DNA of 64,000 nt from Pseudomonas sp. NFIX28 (GCF_900107395.1 NZ_FNPW01000002.1:62001-126000); one strand, 5' to 3'. Shown: positions 37,795-48,598, counted from the stretch's first letter. Numbers and translations: made by a program. Notes: a model not told the origin generated them from the sequence alone.

Positions 37795-37821
37795 AAAGGC
37801 TTGCCACGGCAAGCCTTTTTC
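37795..37821 (+). terminator. def-fmt intercistronic terminator or attenuator
   Basis: AAAGGCTTGCC and GGCAAGCCTTT make a strong hairpin with loop ACG/C, followed by TTC and CTTTT. It lies between def and fmt, so it may reduce expression of the downstream genes or terminate def transcripts. Confidence 0.8.
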
Positions 37822-37866
37822 TTTTCCGCATGTTTACTACCGAGCTGTTCATTACCGAGAACTCCC

Positions 37867-38826
37867 ATGACTGAGCCATTGCGCATTGTCTTTGCCGGCA
37901 CCCCGGAATTTGCCGCCGAACACCTCAAGGCCCTGCTCGACAGCCCTTACGAGATCGTCGCGGTCTACACCCAGCCGGACCGTCCGGCAGGGCGCGGGCA
38001 AAAGCTGATGCCAAGCCCGGTCAAGCAACTGGCGCTGGAGCACGACATCCCCGTGCAGCAGCCGCCAACCCTGCGCGACCCGCAGGCCCAGGCCGAACTC
38101 GCGGCCCTCGAGCCGGACCTGATGGTGGTGGTCGCCTATGGCCTGATCCTGCCGCAGGCGGTGCTGGATATTCCGCGCCTGGGCTGCATCAACAGCCACG
38201 CCTCGCTGCTGCCACGCTGGCGCGGGGCGGCGCCGATCCAGCGCGCCGTGGAAGCCGGCGACGCGACGAGCGGCGTGACCGTGATGCGCATGGAAGCCGG
38301 CCTGGACACCGGGCCGATGCTGCTGAAAGTCTGCACCCCGATCAGCGCCACCGACACCGGCGGCAGCCTGCACGACCGCCTCGCCGAAATGGGCCCGCCG
38401 GCCGTGGTGCAGGCCATCGCCGGCCTCGCCGCCGGGACGCTGCAAGGCGAAGTGCAGGACGACAGCCTGGCCACCTACGCCCACAAGCTGAACAAGGATG
38501 AAGCGCGGATCGACTGGAGCCGCCCGGCGGTGGAGCTGGAGCGCCTGGTGCGCGCCTTCAACCCCTGGCCGATCTGCCACAGCAGCCTGAACGGCGAAGC
38601 CCTGAAAGTGCTGGCCGCCAGCCTCGCCGAAGGCAAGGGCGCGCCGGGCACCATCCTCGGCGCCAGCAAGGACGGCCTGATCGTCGCCTGCGGTGAGCAA
38701 GCGCTGTGCCTGACCCGTCTGCAATTGCCCGGCGGCAAGGCGCTGAACTTCAGCGACCTGTTCAACAGCCGTCGCGAGAAATTCGCCACCGGCACCGTGC
38801 TCGGACAAGCGGCGGACGCCCAATGA
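37867..38826 (+). CDS. fmt: methionyl-tRNA formyltransferase
   Basis: A 319-residue enzyme that formylates initiator Met-tRNA with 10-formyl-THF. It has the formyltransferase domain ([19 protein letters not shown]; the catalytic loop region [20 protein letters not shown]) and a C-terminal OB-like domain. The ATG at 37867 gives the expected N-terminus. Its stop overlaps the rsmB start (38823-38826). Confidence 0.97.
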   Translation: MTEPLRIVFAGTPEFAAEHLKALLDSPYEIVAVYTQPDRPAGRGQKLMPSPVKQLALEHDIPVQQPPTLRDPQAQAELAALEPDLMVVVAYGLILPQAVLDIPRLGCINSHASLLPRWRGAAPIQRAVEAGDATSGVTVMRMEAGLDTGPMLLKVCTPISATDTGGSLHDRLAEMGPPAVVQAIAGLAAGTLQGEVQDDSLATYAHKLNKDEARIDWSRPAVELERLVRAFNPWPICHSSLNGEALKVLAASLAEGKGAPGTILGASKDGLIVACGEQALCLTRLQLPGGKALNFSDLFNSRREKFATGTVLGQAADAQ

Positions 38827-40151
38827 ACCCACGTCTGGCCGCCGCCAAGGCCCTGACCTCGGTCCTCAATGGCAAAGCCTCGCTCAACAGTTCGCTGCCA
38901 ATCCTGCTGGACAAGGTCGAAGCGCGCGATCGCGGCTTCACCCAGGACCTGGCTTTCGGCACCGCGCGCTGGCAGCCACGACTGGCGGCGCTGGCGGCCA
39001 AGCTGTTGCAGAAGCCGTTCAAGGCGGCCGATGCCGACGTCGAGGCGCTGCTGCTGGTGGGCCTCTATCAGTTGCTCTATACCCGCGTCCCGGCGCACGC
39101 CGCCATCGGCGAAACCGTGGGCTGCGCCGACAAGCTGAAAAAGCCCTGGGCCAAGGCGCTGATCAACGCCGTGCTGCGCCGCGCCCAGCGCGAGAGCGAA
39201 GCGCTGTTCGCCGAGCTGGAGCGCGACCCGGTGGTGCGCACCGCCCATCCGCGCTGGCTGCAAAAATCCCTCAAGGCGTTCTGGCCCGAGCAGTGGGAAG
39301 CCATCTGCACCGCCAACAACGCCCACCCGCCGATGATCCTGCGGGTCAATCGCCGCCACCATTCCCGCGCCGCCTACCTCCAGTTGTTGAGCGAAGCCGA
39401 CGTCGCCGCCAAGCCTTGCGTCTACAGCCAGGACGGCATCGTGCTCGATGAAGCCGCCGACGTGCGCAGCCTGCCGGGCTTCGCCGAGGGCTGGATCAGC
39501 GTGCAGGACGAAGCCGCGCAACTGGCCGCCGAGCTGCTGGAGCTGGCGCCGGGACAACGGGTGCTGGACGCCTGCTGCGCCCCTGGCGGCAAGACCTGCC
39601 ACATTCTTGAAGTCGAGCCCGCGCTGGCCGGCGTGGTCGCGGTAGACCTGGAAGCCAAGCGCCTGCTGCGCGTGCAGGAAAACCTCGATCGCCTGGGCCT
39701 TAGCGCCGAGCTGATCGCCGCCGACGGCCGCGACATCGCCACCTGGTGGGACGGCAAACCGTTCCAGCGCATCCTGCTGGACGCGCCGTGTTCGGCCACC
39801 GGGGTGATCCGTCGCCACCCGGATATCAAGCTCACCCGGCAGGCCGACGACATCGCCGCCCTGGCCACCCTGCAAGGCGAACTGCTGGACGCCATGTGGT
39901 CGACCCTGGAGGTCGGCGGCATCCTGCTGTACGCCACTTGCTCGACCCTGCCGACGGAAAACACCGAGGTGATCGAGGCTTTCCTGGGCCGTACCCCGGG
40001 CGCGCGCGAACTGGACATCGCCGGGCAACTGGGTCAGCCTCCGGCCGGCTTGAAGCAGCCCCACGGTCGCCAGTTGCTGGCGCAGGAAGGTGGCCATGAC
40101 GGGTTCTACTACGCCAAGCTGATCAAGATTGCCGCCGCGCGCGGTCAATAA
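38823..40151 (+). CDS. rsmB: 16S rRNA m5C967 methyltransferase
   Basis: A 442-residue SAM enzyme that methylates C967 of 16S rRNA. It has an N-terminal NusB-like domain (1-150), then a Rossmann methyltransferase with the SAM loop [14 protein letters not shown]. The two catalytic cysteines are in LDAPCSATG and YATCSTLP. It overlaps fmt by four bases (ATGA), so it is translationally coupled. Confidence 0.96.
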   Translation: MNPRLAAAKALTSVLNGKASLNSSLPILLDKVEARDRGFTQDLAFGTARWQPRLAALAAKLLQKPFKAADADVEALLLVGLYQLLYTRVPAHAAIGETVGCADKLKKPWAKALINAVLRRAQRESEALFAELERDPVVRTAHPRWLQKSLKAFWPEQWEAICTANNAHPPMILRVNRRHHSRAAYLQLLSEADVAAKPCVYSQDGIVLDEAADVRSLPGFAEGWISVQDEAAQLAAELLELAPGQRVLDACCAPGGKTCHILEVEPALAGVVAVDLEAKRLLRVQENLDRLGLSAELIAADGRDIATWWDGKPFQRILLDAPCSATGVIRRHPDIKLTRQADDIAALATLQGELLDAMWSTLEVGGILLYATCSTLPTENTEVIEAFLGRTPGARELDIAGQLGQPPAGLKQPHGRQLLAQEGGHDGFYYAKLIKIAAARGQ

Positions 40152-40172
40152 ATGTTCTAAGGGAGTGACTGG

Positions 40173-41546
40173 ATGAAAATCATCATCCTCGGAGCGGGGC
40201 AAGTGGGCGGTTCCCTGGCGGAGCACCTGGCCAGCGAAGCCAATGACATTACCGTGGTCGACACCGACGGCGATCGTCTGCGCGATCTCGGCGACCGCCT
40301 GGACATCCGCACCGTGCAGGGTCGCGGCTCGTTCCCGACAGTGCTGCGCCAGGCCGGCGCTGACGACGCCGACATGCTGGTGGCGGTGACCAACAGCGAC
40401 GAAACCAACATGGTCGCCTGCCAGGTCGCCCATACCCTGTTCCACACGCCGACCAAGATTGCCCGAGTCCGCGAAGCGGCCTACCTGACCCGCGCCGGCC
40501 TGTTCGACAACGAGGCGATTCCGGTCGACGTGCTGATCAGCCCGGAACAGGTGGTGACCAACTACATCAAGCGCCTGATCGAACACCCCGGCGCCCTGCA
40601 GGTAATCGACTTCGCCGAAGGCAAGGCCCAGCTGGTAGCGGTCAAGGCCTATTACGGCGGGCCGCTGGTGGGGCAGCAACTGCGCCAGCTGCGCGAGCAC
40701 ATGCCCAACGTCGATACCCGCGTCGCGGCGATCTTCCGTCGCGACCGGCCGATCCTGCCCCAGGGCACCACGGTGATCGAGGCCGACGACGAGGTGTTTT
40801 TCATCGCCGCCAAGGCCAACATCCGCGCGGTGATGAGCGAGATGCGCCGTCTCGACGAGTCGTACAAACGCATCGTCATCGCCGGTGGCGGGCAGATCGG
40901 CGAACGCCTGGCCGAAGCCATCGAAAGTCGCTACCAGGTGAAAATCATCGAGATGAACCCGGCGCGTTGCCGGCACCTTTCGGACAACCTCGACAGCACC
41001 GTGGTCTTGCAGGGCAGCGCCTCGGACCGCGACCTGCTGATGGAAGAAAACATCGCCGACGCCGATATCTTCCTGGCCCTGACCAACGATGACGAGGCCA
41101 ACATCATGTCCTCGCTCCTGGCCAAGCGCCTGGGGGCGAAGAAGGTGATGACCATCATCAACAACCCGGCCTATGTCGACCTGATCCAAGGCGGCGATAT
41201 CGACATCGCCATCAGCCCGCAGCTGGCCACCATCGGCACCCTGCTGGCCCACGTGCGCCGTGGCGATATCGTCAGCGTGCACTCACTGCGCCGTGGCGCG
41301 GCCGAAGCCATCGAAGCGATTGCCCATGGCGATGCCAAGTCGAGCAAGGTAATCGGCCGGGCCATCGAGAACATCGCACTGCCGCCGGGCACCACCATCG
41401 GCGCGATCATTCGCGACGAGGAAGTGCTGATCGCCCACGACGACACGGTGATCGAGGCGGGCGACCACGTGATTCTGTTCCTTGTGGATAAAAAACATAT
41501 CCGCGATGTGGAGAAGTTGTTCCACGTTGGGTTGAGCTTCTTCTGA
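40173..41546 (+). CDS. trkA: Trk potassium uptake regulatory subunit TrkA
   Basis: A 457-residue peripheral membrane protein that gates the TrkH/TrkG potassium channel. It has two tandem RCK units, each with a Rossmann nucleotide fold ([20 protein letters not shown] at the start; [18 protein letters not shown] near 230) and a TrkA-C domain. The ATG at 40173 follows AAGGGAGTG. A DnaA box lies in the last part of the gene (41483-41491). Confidence 0.96.
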   Translation: MKIIILGAGQVGGSLAEHLASEANDITVVDTDGDRLRDLGDRLDIRTVQGRGSFPTVLRQAGADDADMLVAVTNSDETNMVACQVAHTLFHTPTKIARVREAAYLTRAGLFDNEAIPVDVLISPEQVVTNYIKRLIEHPGALQVIDFAEGKAQLVAVKAYYGGPLVGQQLRQLREHMPNVDTRVAAIFRRDRPILPQGTTVIEADDEVFFIAAKANIRAVMSEMRRLDESYKRIVIAGGGQIGERLAEAIESRYQVKIIEMNPARCRHLSDNLDSTVVLQGSASDRDLLMEENIADADIFLALTNDDEANIMSSLLAKRLGAKKVMTIINNPAYVDLIQGGDIDIAISPQLATIGTLLAHVRRGDIVSVHSLRRGAAEAIEAIAHGDAKSSKVIGRAIENIALPPGTTIGAIIRDEEVLIAHDDTVIEAGDHVILFLVDKKHIRDVEKLFHVGLSFF

Positions 41547-41577
41547 TCCGGGACCTGCGTCGCTGGTACTGGCGTCA

Positions 41578-41620
41578 TCGCGGGCAAGCCTCGCTCCTAC
41601 AGGAGCGAGCGTGCCCGCGA
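41578..41620. repeat. compact REP hairpin after trkA
   Basis: CGGGCAAGCCTCGCTCCTAC (41581-41600) is followed directly by AGGAGCGAGCGTGCCCGCGA (41601-41620) with no spacer, giving an almost perfect hairpin. It lies between trkA and the TPR gene. Confidence 0.92.
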
Positions 41621-41657
41621 TAGCGATCCCGCAGCCCCTTCATTTCAAGGTGACCTC

Positions 41658-41981
41658 ATGCTCGAATCCCTGGAAAAAATGCTCGCCAAGGGTGTGGATA
41701 ACTCGCTGCTGCGCTTTGGCCTGGGCAAGGGTTATCTGGACCTGCACGAATACGCCAAGGCCGCCGAGCACCTGCAACGTTGCGTCGGCTTCGATCCCAA
41801 GTATTCGGCGGCGTGGAAGCTGCTGGGCAAGGCTTACCAGGGTCTGGAGGATTATGCAGCGGCGCGCCAGGCCTGGGAGCAGGGCCTGAAGGCGGCCCGC
41901 GCGCATGGCGACAAACAGGCAGAGAAGGAAATGACGGTGTTTCTCAAGAAGCTCGAGCGCCAGGGCAAAGGCGGACTGTAG
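41658..41981 (+). CDS. tetratricopeptide repeat protein
   Basis: A 107-residue cytoplasmic protein made of two to three TPR helices pairs (LLRFGLGKGYLDLHEYAKAAEHLQRC; AAWKLLGKAYQGLEDYAAARQAWEQG) and a Lys-rich tail. It is probably a small scaffold or chaperone-like protein; the partner is unknown. The ATG at 41658 follows AAGGTGACC. A DnaA box lies near the start (41693-41701). Confidence 0.85.
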   Translation: MLESLEKMLAKGVDNSLLRFGLGKGYLDLHEYAKAAEHLQRCVGFDPKYSAAWKLLGKAYQGLEDYAAARQAWEQGLKAARAHGDKQAEKEMTVFLKKLERQGKGGL

Positions 41982-42139
41982 CCGCTGCCGAGGGAGCGAG
42001 GCTGCGCGCGAGGACGTAAGTCCTCGCTGAATCTGAACAGCGGGATTGTCAGGCGAATCGCAGCGTCTGGTCTTGCGACCGCTTCGCGGTCGATCGCAGC
42101 CTCGCAAGCTCGGCAGCGGCTACAGGATGTCCGAACGTT

Positions 42140-42379
42140 TCAGAGGTAACGCAGGCCGATGCCCTCGGCGTCCACCAGCACCACTTCCATCTTCACCCGC
42201 GGCGCGGTCATCGGCAGGCCTTGCACCTGGCCGTAGACCACCGCGCCCTTGGGCAGCGTCGCCAATGCCGGGTGCTTGACGTACACCCCGCTGGCGGACA
42301 GGTTGCGCGTCTGCCCCAGGCATTCGCCGAAGCTTTCGTGCTGGATCTTGATCCTCAGGGATTTGCGTGAATCGGGCAT
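42140..42379 (-). CDS. short PilZ-domain protein
   Basis: A 79-residue protein that is little more than a PilZ fold. The c-di-GMP motif is present as RKSLR (R5, R9) and NLSASG (N26, S28, G31), so ligand binding is plausible. The start at 42379 gives MPDSRKSLRIKI; the ribosome site is weak. The inverted DnaA-box pair lies 24 bases upstream of the start codon. Confidence 0.85.
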   Translation of the reverse strand: MPDSRKSLRIKIQHESFGECLGQTRNLSASGVYVKHPALATLPKGAVVYGQVQGLPMTAPRVKMEVVLVDAEGIGLRYL

Positions 42380-42402
42380 GTGCTGTGCTCTGCTGCAGCC
42401 TT

Positions 42403-42434
42403 TGTGGATAACCTTCGGCAAAAGGTTATCCACA
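42403..42434. promoter_or_regulatory. inverted pair of perfect DnaA boxes
   Basis: TGTGGATAACCTT (42403-42415) and AAGGTTATCCACA (42422-42434) are perfect 13-base inverted arms around CGGCAA. Each arm contains an exact TTATCCACA DnaA box. The element is intergenic, just upstream of the PilZ gene and just downstream of the acyltransferase gene, both on the minus strand, and could control the PilZ gene or bind DnaA away from the origin. Confidence 0.85.
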
Positions 42435-42449
42435 GATCGTGCCAGGCGG

Positions 42450-43337
42450 TCAGTACCAGCGTTCTTCGCCGGGCGGACGTTTCTTGAAACGCTTCATGCT
42501 CCACATGTACTGGCTCGGATAAGCCCGCACATAGCGCTCGACCACCTGGCTCATCGCCGCGCAGGAGGTTTCGGTATCGGTGCTGTACATCGCATCCGGC
42601 GCGGCTTCGAGGATCACCTTGTAGCCCGAACCGTCAGGCAGGCGCAGCGCGTGCAGGAATACCCCGACCGCCTTGCCGCCGGCCAGCATGTTGGGCACGA
42701 ACTTGCTGGTCAGCGCCCTGGTGGCGAAGAAGGGCACGAAGATCCCGGCGGATTCGGCCGGTTCCGGGTCGGCGGGAATGCCCACCGCACCACCTTTGCG
42801 CACTTCCTTGATGACGCTGAGGATGCCTTCCTTGGTCGAGGCCGCCACGCGGTTGCCCAGTTGCACCCGCTGCTTGCGCAGCAGTTCGTCCACCGCCTTG
42901 AGCTTCGGCGGACGGTAGAAAATGATCGGTTTGCACTGGCTGCAATAGAAGTGGTTGAGCACTTCCCAGTTGCCCAGGTGGCTGGTGATGCCGACCACGC
43001 CTTTGCCCGACGCCAGCGCTTCTTGCAGCACCTCCAGGCCCTCGACTTCACGCACCAGGGCAATCGAACGTTCGGCCGGCCAGATCCAGGCGCAGGCGCT
43101 TTCGGTCAGCGACTTGCCGATGTCTTTCAGACTCTGGCCCACGAGGCGCTCGCGTTCGGCGGCGTCCATCTGCGGAAAGCACTTGGCCAGGTTGATCCGC
43201 ACCACGTCGCGGGAACGGTTGGGGGTCTTCCACATGATCCAGCCGATGGCCGAACCGACCGCCTGCACCGCGCGCCAGGGCAGCAGGGCAAACAATCGCA
43301 AAGCGCCTACCAGCAGCGCGCCTTTAAACTTATCCAC
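42450..43337 (-). CDS. lipid A biosynthesis late acyltransferase (LpxL/HtrB family)
   Basis: A 295-residue membrane-associated acyltransferase that adds a secondary acyl chain to lipid A. There is an N-terminal membrane anchor (about 8-35), then the catalytic region VGITSHLGNWEVLNHFY (H-x4-E type), then IFYRPPKLKAVDELL. Which position it acylates cannot be told from sequence. The start at 43337 overlaps an exact DnaA box (43330-43338). This order (PilZ, acyltransferase, tag) is conserved in Pseudomonas. Confidence 0.93.
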   Translation of the reverse strand: MDKFKGALLVGALRLFALLPWRAVQAVGSAIGWIMWKTPNRSRDVVRINLAKCFPQMDAAERERLVGQSLKDIGKSLTESACAWIWPAERSIALVREVEGLEVLQEALASGKGVVGITSHLGNWEVLNHFYCSQCKPIIFYRPPKLKAVDELLRKQRVQLGNRVAASTKEGILSVIKEVRKGGAVGIPADPEPAESAGIFVPFFATRALTSKFVPNMLAGGKAVGVFLHALRLPDGSGYKVILEAAPDAMYSTDTETSCAAMSQVVERYVRAYPSQYMWSMKRFKKRPPGEERWY

Positions 43338-43381
43338 AGGTGACTCCTGATATCCGGATCATGAACCTTGTCGCAAGCGGG

Positions 43382-43945
43382 CTATTCTAACCGGCCGTTT
43401 GTCAGGATGGCGTAGCGATCGCAGTCGCGGGTGTGATCCATGACCATGCCCGAAGCCTGCATCAGCGCATAGCAGATGGTCGGCCCGACAAAGGTGAAGC
43501 CGGCCTTTTTCAGGCCGCGGCTCATCGCCTCGGCTTGCGCAGTGACCGCCGGGACCTCGCTGCGGTCCTTGAAATGATTGATTTTCGGCACTCCGCCAAC
43601 GAACGACCAGAGGAACTCCACCGGGTCTTCCAGCGCCAACCAGGCCTGGGCGTTGCGCCGGGCGGCAGCGAGTTTCAGGCGGTTGCGGATGATTCCGGGA
43701 TCGAGCATCAATTCGTCGATCTGCGCATCGCTCATCTGCGCCACGCGCTGCACATCGAAGCCGAACAGCACCTGGCGATAACGCTCGCGCTTCTTCAGGA
43801 CGGTGATCCAGGACAGGCCGGCCTGGAACCCTTCGAGCAATAACAACTCGAACAAGCGCTGCGCATCGCGTAGCGGCACGCCCCATTCCTGATCGTGGTA
43901 AGCCATGTACAGGGGATCTTCGTTGCACCAAAAGCAGCGTGGCAT
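43382..43945 (-). CDS. tag: DNA-3-methyladenine glycosylase I
   Basis: A 187-residue base-excision glycosylase. The zinc-binding and Tag signatures are PRCFWCNEDPLYMAYHDQEWG at the N-terminus, FQAGLSWITVLKKRERYR in the core, and FVGPTICYALMQASGMVMDH near the end. The ATG at 43945 follows TGGAG. It is divergent from glyQ across 81 bp. Confidence 0.95.
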   Translation of the reverse strand: MPRCFWCNEDPLYMAYHDQEWGVPLRDAQRLFELLLLEGFQAGLSWITVLKKRERYRQVLFGFDVQRVAQMSDAQIDELMLDPGIIRNRLKLAAARRNAQAWLALEDPVEFLWSFVGGVPKINHFKDRSEVPAVTAQAEAMSRGLKKAGFTFVGPTICYALMQASGMVMDHTRDCDRYAILTNGRLE

Positions 43946-44026
43946 AAGGCTCCAGTGGGCGTGCGCACAACTGAATCGGGTATACTCCCGCTCTTTAAAT
44001 CGCAGCCCAAGTAACAGGTGAATTTC

Positions 44027-44980
44027 GTGAGCCAGCCTACGCCAGCCGTGCGTACCTTCCAAGACTTGATCCTCGCCCTCCAGCAATACTGGGCCGAGCA
44101 AGGTTGTGTGGTACTTCAGCCCTACGATATGGAAGTAGGCGCCGGCACTTTCCATACCGCCACGTTCCTGCGCGCCATCGGCCCGGAAACCTGGAACGCC
44201 GCTTATGTGCAGCCCAGTCGTCGCCCGACTGACGGCCGCTACGGCGAAAACCCGAACCGTCTGCAGCATTACTACCAGTTCCAGGTGGTCTTGAAGCCGA
44301 ACCCGGAAAACTTCCAGGAGCTGTACCTGGGCTCGCTCAAGCACGTCGGCCTCGACCCGCTGGTGCACGACATCCGTTTCGTCGAAGACAACTGGGAATC
44401 GCCGACCCTCGGGGCCTGGGGCCTGGGCTGGGAAGTCTGGCTCAACGGCATGGAAGTGACCCAGTTCACCTACTTCCAGCAAGCCGGTGGCATCGAGTGC
44501 TACCCGGTGACCGGCGAGATCACCTACGGCCTGGAACGCCTGGCCATGTACCTGCAGGGCGTGGATTCGGTCTACGACCTGGTCTGGGCCGACGGCCCGT
44601 TCGGCAAGGTGACCTACGGCGACGTGTTCCACCAGAACGAAGTGGAGCAGTCGACCTACAACTTCGAACACGCCAACGTCGAGAAGCTGTTCGAACTGTT
44701 CGATTTCTACGAAAGCGAAGCCAAGCGCCTGATCGAGCTGGATCAGCCGCTGCCGTTGCCGAGCTATGAAATGGTCCTCAAGGCCTCGCACACCTTCAAC
44801 TTGCTGGATGCCCGTCGCGCGATCTCCGTGACGGCGCGCCAGCAGTACATCCTGCGTGTGCGCACCCTGGCGCGTTCCGTCGCGCAAGCCTACCTGCTGG
44901 CCCGCGCCAAGCTGGGCTTCCCGATGGCAACGCCGGACCTGCGTGATGAAGTGTTGGCTAAGTTGGAGGCGGCACAATGA
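44027..44980 (+). CDS. glyQ: glycyl-tRNA synthetase alpha subunit
   Basis: A 317-residue catalytic subunit of the heterotetrameric class II glycyl-tRNA synthetase. Highly conserved stretches are [37 protein letters not shown] and [19 protein letters not shown]. The start is taken as the GTG at 44027 ([12 protein letters not shown]), six bases after CAGGTG; a GTG three codons upstream lies in that ribosome site. Its stop overlaps the glyS ATG (44977-44980). Confidence 0.96.
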   Translation: MSQPTPAVRTFQDLILALQQYWAEQGCVVLQPYDMEVGAGTFHTATFLRAIGPETWNAAYVQPSRRPTDGRYGENPNRLQHYYQFQVVLKPNPENFQELYLGSLKHVGLDPLVHDIRFVEDNWESPTLGAWGLGWEVWLNGMEVTQFTYFQQAGGIECYPVTGEITYGLERLAMYLQGVDSVYDLVWADGPFGKVTYGDVFHQNEVEQSTYNFEHANVEKLFELFDFYESEAKRLIELDQPLPLPSYEMVLKASHTFNLLDARRAISVTARQQYILRVRTLARSVAQAYLLARAKLGFPMATPDLRDEVLAKLEAAQ

Positions 44981-47031
44981 GTGCGCAAGATTTTCTGGTT
45001 GAACTGGGCACTGAAGAACTGCCACCCAAAGCCCTGAACACCCTGGCCGAAGCCTTCCTGGGCGGTATCGAGAAAGGTCTGCAGGCCGCTGGCCTGAACT
45101 TTGAGGCCAAGCATGTCTACGCCGCGCCGCGCCGCCTGGCGGTGCTGATCCGCGGGCTGGCCACGCAGCAGCCGGACCGCAGCATCAACCTGGACGGCCC
45201 GCCGCGCCAGGCCGCCTTCAACGCCGAAGGCAACCCGACCCAGGCCGCCCTGGGCTTCGCCAAGAAATGTGGCGTGGACCTGAGCGAAATCGACCAGAGC
45301 GGCCCGAAGCTGCGCTACAGCCAGAGCATCAAGGGCAAGCCGACCGCCAGCCTGCTGCCGACCATCGTCGAAGACTCGCTGAACGACCTGCCGATTCCGA
45401 AACGCATGCGTTGGGCCGCGCGCAAGGAAGAGTTCGTACGTCCGACCCAATGGCTGGTGATGCTGCTCGGTGACCAGGTCATCGACTGCACCATCCTTGC
45501 CCAGAAGGCCGGTCGCGACTCCCGCGGCCACCGCTTCCATCACCCGCAAAGCGTGCGCATCACCTCGCCGGCCAACTACCTCGCCGACCTGCGCGCCGCC
45601 TATGTGCTGGCCGACGCCAACGAGCGTCGCGAGCTGATCAGCAAGCGCACCGAAGAACTGGCGCGCCTGCAGGAAGGTACTGCCATCGTTCCAGCCGATT
45701 TGCTGGACGAAGTGACCGCCCTGGTGGAATGGCCGGTGCCGCTGGTGTGCTCGTTCGAGGAGCGTTTCCTCGAAGTACCGCAGGAAGCCCTGATCACCAC
45801 CATGCAGGACAACCAGAAATACTTCTGCCTGCTGGACGTCGACGGCAAGCTGCTGCCGCGTTTCATCACCGTGGCCAACATCGAAAGCAAGGACCCGCGC
45901 CAGATCATCGAGGGCAACGAGAAAGTCGTTCGCCCACGCCTGACCGACGCCGAGTTCTTCTTCAAGCAGGACAAGAAGCAAAAGCTCGAAGACTTCAACC
46001 TGCGCCTGCAGAACGTGGTGTTCCAGGAGAAGCTGGGCAGCGTCTACGACAAGGCCGAGCGCGTCTCCAAACTGGCCGCGTTCATCGCCCCGCGCATCGG
46101 CGGCGACGCCCAGCGTGCGGCGCGCGCGGGCCTGCTGTCGAAGTGCGACCTGGCCACCGAAATGGTCGGCGAGTTCCCGGAAATGCAAGGCATCGCCGGT
46201 TATTACTACGCCCTCAATGACGGCGAGCCGGAAGACGTCGCCCTGGCGCTGAACGAGCAGTACATGCCGCGTGGCGCCGGCGCCGAGCTGCCAAGCACCG
46301 TCACCGGTGCCGCCGTGGCCATCGCCGACAAGCTCGACACCCTGGTCGGTATCTTCGGCATCGGCATGCTGCCCACCGGCAGCAAAGACCCGTACGCACT
46401 GCGCCGCGCCGCGCTGGGCGTGCTGCGCATCCTGATCGACAAGAAGCTCGACCTGGACCTGACCGAAGCCGTGGCGTTCGCCGTCAGCGCGTTCGGCGGC
46501 AAGGTCAAGAGCGCCGGCCTGGCCGACCAGGTCCTGGAGTTCATCTTCGACCGCCTGCGTGCGCGTTACGAAGACGAAGGCGTAGAAGTCGCCACCTACC
46601 TGTCGGTACGTGCCCTGAAGCCGGGTTCTGCCCTGGACTTCGACCAGCGCGTGCAAGCCGTCCAGGCCTTCCGCAAGTTGCCGGAAGCGGCGGCATTGGC
46701 GGCGGTGAACAAGCGCGTCTCGAACCTGTTGAGCAAGATCGAAGGCAACGTGCCGACCACCGTGGAAGCCAAGTACTTCGACAACGCCAACGAGTTCTCC
46801 TTGTACTCGGCGATCCAGCAAGCGGACCAGGCCGTACAGCCAATGGCCGCGGCGCGTCAGTACAGCGAGACCCTGGCCCGCCTGGCTGCGCTGCGCGAGC
46901 CGGTCGATGCCTTCTTCGAGAAGGTGATGGTCAACGCCGAAGACGCCAACGTGCGGGCCAACCGCTACGCGCTGCTGGCACGCCTGCGAGGCCTGTTCCT
47001 CGGTGTCGCCGACATCTCGTTGCTGGGGTAA
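44977..47031 (+). CDS. glyS: glycyl-tRNA synthetase beta subunit
   Basis: A 684-residue partner of GlyQ that binds tRNA-Gly. The N-terminus is [16 protein letters not shown], the core contains [16 protein letters not shown] and an HD-like region, and the C-terminal anticodon-binding domain ends [12 protein letters not shown]. Length is standard. It is translationally coupled to glyQ and followed eight bases later by gmhB. Confidence 0.96.
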   Translation: MSAQDFLVELGTEELPPKALNTLAEAFLGGIEKGLQAAGLNFEAKHVYAAPRRLAVLIRGLATQQPDRSINLDGPPRQAAFNAEGNPTQAALGFAKKCGVDLSEIDQSGPKLRYSQSIKGKPTASLLPTIVEDSLNDLPIPKRMRWAARKEEFVRPTQWLVMLLGDQVIDCTILAQKAGRDSRGHRFHHPQSVRITSPANYLADLRAAYVLADANERRELISKRTEELARLQEGTAIVPADLLDEVTALVEWPVPLVCSFEERFLEVPQEALITTMQDNQKYFCLLDVDGKLLPRFITVANIESKDPRQIIEGNEKVVRPRLTDAEFFFKQDKKQKLEDFNLRLQNVVFQEKLGSVYDKAERVSKLAAFIAPRIGGDAQRAARAGLLSKCDLATEMVGEFPEMQGIAGYYYALNDGEPEDVALALNEQYMPRGAGAELPSTVTGAAVAIADKLDTLVGIFGIGMLPTGSKDPYALRRAALGVLRILIDKKLDLDLTEAVAFAVSAFGGKVKSAGLADQVLEFIFDRLRARYEDEGVEVATYLSVRALKPGSALDFDQRVQAVQAFRKLPEAAALAAVNKRVSNLLSKIEGNVPTTVEAKYFDNANEFSLYSAIQQADQAVQPMAAARQYSETLARLAALREPVDAFFEKVMVNAEDANVRANRYALLARLRGLFLGVADISLLG

Positions 47032-47038
47032 GGCGTAC

Positions 47039-47572
47039 GTGAAGCTGCTGATTCTCGATCGGGACGGAGTGATCAATTACGACTCCGACGCTTACATCAA
47101 ATCGGTGGAGGAGTGGATTCCGCTCCCCGGCTCGGTCGAGGCCATCGCGCAGTTGAGCAAGGCCGGCTGGACGGTAGCGGTCGCTACCAACCAGTCGGGC
47201 ATCGCTCGCGGTTACTACGATATCGCCACCCTCGAGGCCATGCATGAGCGCCTGCGCGCGCTGGTGGCCGAGCAGGGCGGCGAGCTCGGCCTCATTGTTT
47301 ACTGCCCCCATGGCCCGGACGACGGCTGCGTCTGCCGCAAACCCAAGCCCGGCATGTTGCAGGCCATTGCCCAGCATTACGCGGTGGATCTGGCTGGTCT
47401 ATGGTTTGTGGGCGACAGTCTCGGTGACCTGGAGGCCGCAAAAGCCGTCGACTGTCAGCCAGTTTTGGTGAAGACCGGGAAAGGCGAAAAGACCTTGGGC
47501 AAAACCCTCCCGATTGGAACCTTGATTTTTGACGACTTGGCGGCAATTGCCGCTGAACTTGTCCACAACTGA
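47039..47572 (+). CDS. gmhB: D-glycero-beta-D-manno-heptose-1,7-bisphosphate 7-phosphatase
   Basis: A 177-residue HAD phosphatase in LPS core heptose synthesis. Motif I is LLILDRDGVINYDSD, motif II is VATNQSGIARGYYD, the zinc loop is CPHGPDDGCVCRKPKPG and motif IV is FVGDSLGDLEAA. The start is a GTG at 47039 following TAAGGCGTAC; it is eight bases after glyS, so they are cotranscribed. The exact DnaA box at 47575-47583 follows the stop. Confidence 0.94.
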   Translation: MKLLILDRDGVINYDSDAYIKSVEEWIPLPGSVEAIAQLSKAGWTVAVATNQSGIARGYYDIATLEAMHERLRALVAEQGGELGLIVYCPHGPDDGCVCRKPKPGMLQAIAQHYAVDLAGLWFVGDSLGDLEAAKAVDCQPVLVKTGKGEKTLGKTLPIGTLIFDDLAAIAAELVHN

Positions 47573-47643
47573 ACTTATCCACAAAGCGTTCTTCTGACAT
47601 GCTGGCCAAGGACTGTCAGGGGTGCGTTTTTTAGAGGCGGGCA

Positions 47644-48438
47644 ATGCCCGCAACGGTAAACGTCGCTATGTCGATCCTGCAGGCAATCAGAACCTTCTTC
47701 TTTTACCTGCTGCTGGGCACCAGTTCATTGCTGTGGTGCTCCCTGAGCTTTTTTATCGCGCCTTTCCTGCCGTTCAAGGCGCGCTATCGCTTTATCAACG
47801 TCTACTGGTGCCGCTGCGCGTTGTGGCTGAGCAAGGTGTTTCTGGGGATCGACGTGGAAGTGAAGGGCGCGGAAAACGTCCCCGAGCGCCCTTGCGTGAT
47901 TGTCTCGAACCACCAGAGCACCTGGGAGACGTTCTTCCTCTCGGCCTATTTCGAGCCGCTGAGCCAGGTACTCAAGCGTGAACTGCTGTTCGTGCCGTTC
48001 TTCGGCTGGGCCATGGCCATGCTGCGCCCGATCGCCATCGACCGCGACAACCCCAAGGCCGCGCTCAAGCAAGTGGCCAGCAAGGGCGACGAACTGCTCA
48101 AGGACAATGTCTGGGTCCTGATCTTCCCTGAAGGCACCCGCGTGCCCTATGGCCAGATGGGCAAGTTCTCCCGCAGCGGCAGCGCGCTGGCGGTCAATGC
48201 CGACTTGCCGGTGCTGCCGATCGCGCACAACGCCGGCAAATACTGGCCCAAGACCGGTTGGGTCCGGCACCCGGGCACCATCACCGTGGTGATCGGTGCG
48301 CCGATGTACGCCGAAGGCTCCGGCCCACGGGCGATCGCCGAGCTCAACGACCGGGTCGCGGCCTGGAACGAACAGGCGCAGCGCGACATGGGTTCGCTGC
48401 CTCCGGTAGCCGCGGCACCGGACAAAATGGCAATTTGA
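47644..48438 (+). CDS. lptA: 1-acyl-sn-glycerol-3-phosphate acyltransferase
   Basis: A 264-residue PlsC-type enzyme that makes phosphatidic acid in the inner membrane. It has an N-terminal membrane segment (TFFFYLLLGTSSLLWCSLSF), acyltransferase block I as SNHQSTWETFFLSAYF (the usual HX4D has E here), and block III FPEGTRVPYG. The ATG at 47644 follows AGAGG at seven bases; an ATG at 47668 is an alternative. This gene normally neighbours gyrB in Pseudomonas, but here a 10-kb block separates them. Confidence 0.92.
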   Translation: MPATVNVAMSILQAIRTFFFYLLLGTSSLLWCSLSFFIAPFLPFKARYRFINVYWCRCALWLSKVFLGIDVEVKGAENVPERPCVIVSNHQSTWETFFLSAYFEPLSQVLKRELLFVPFFGWAMAMLRPIAIDRDNPKAALKQVASKGDELLKDNVWVLIFPEGTRVPYGQMGKFSRSGSALAVNADLPVLPIAHNAGKYWPKTGWVRHPGTITVVIGAPMYAEGSGPRAIAELNDRVAAWNEQAQRDMGSLPPVAAAPDKMAI

Positions 48439-48566
48439 ATTTCTGTGGATAACCTGTGTACCGTTTTAGCGAAAATCGCTATAATAATTTCGTAAAACTA
48501 TGATTTATATGGATATTTCCTAAAGAAATAAAATACCGGAAAAGGTGCATAAGTTTTTTGCGACGC

Positions 48567-48598
48567 AAAAAAAACCGGCCAGAAGCCGGTTTTTTTTC
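48567..48598. terminator. bidirectional terminator lptA / histidine kinase
   Basis: AAAACCGGC and GCCGGTTTT flank CAGAA, with A-run left and T-run right. It is shared by the convergent lptA and CHASE2 kinase genes. The DNA just before it (48440-48560) is A+T rich and holds an exact DnaA box (48444-48452). Confidence 0.88.

Noticed and set aside
38475..41282. A 935-residue open frame on the minus strand opposite fmt, rsmB and trkA
   Set aside because: It is an antisense shadow of three well-identified genes, with repetitive Gly/Gln/His composition.
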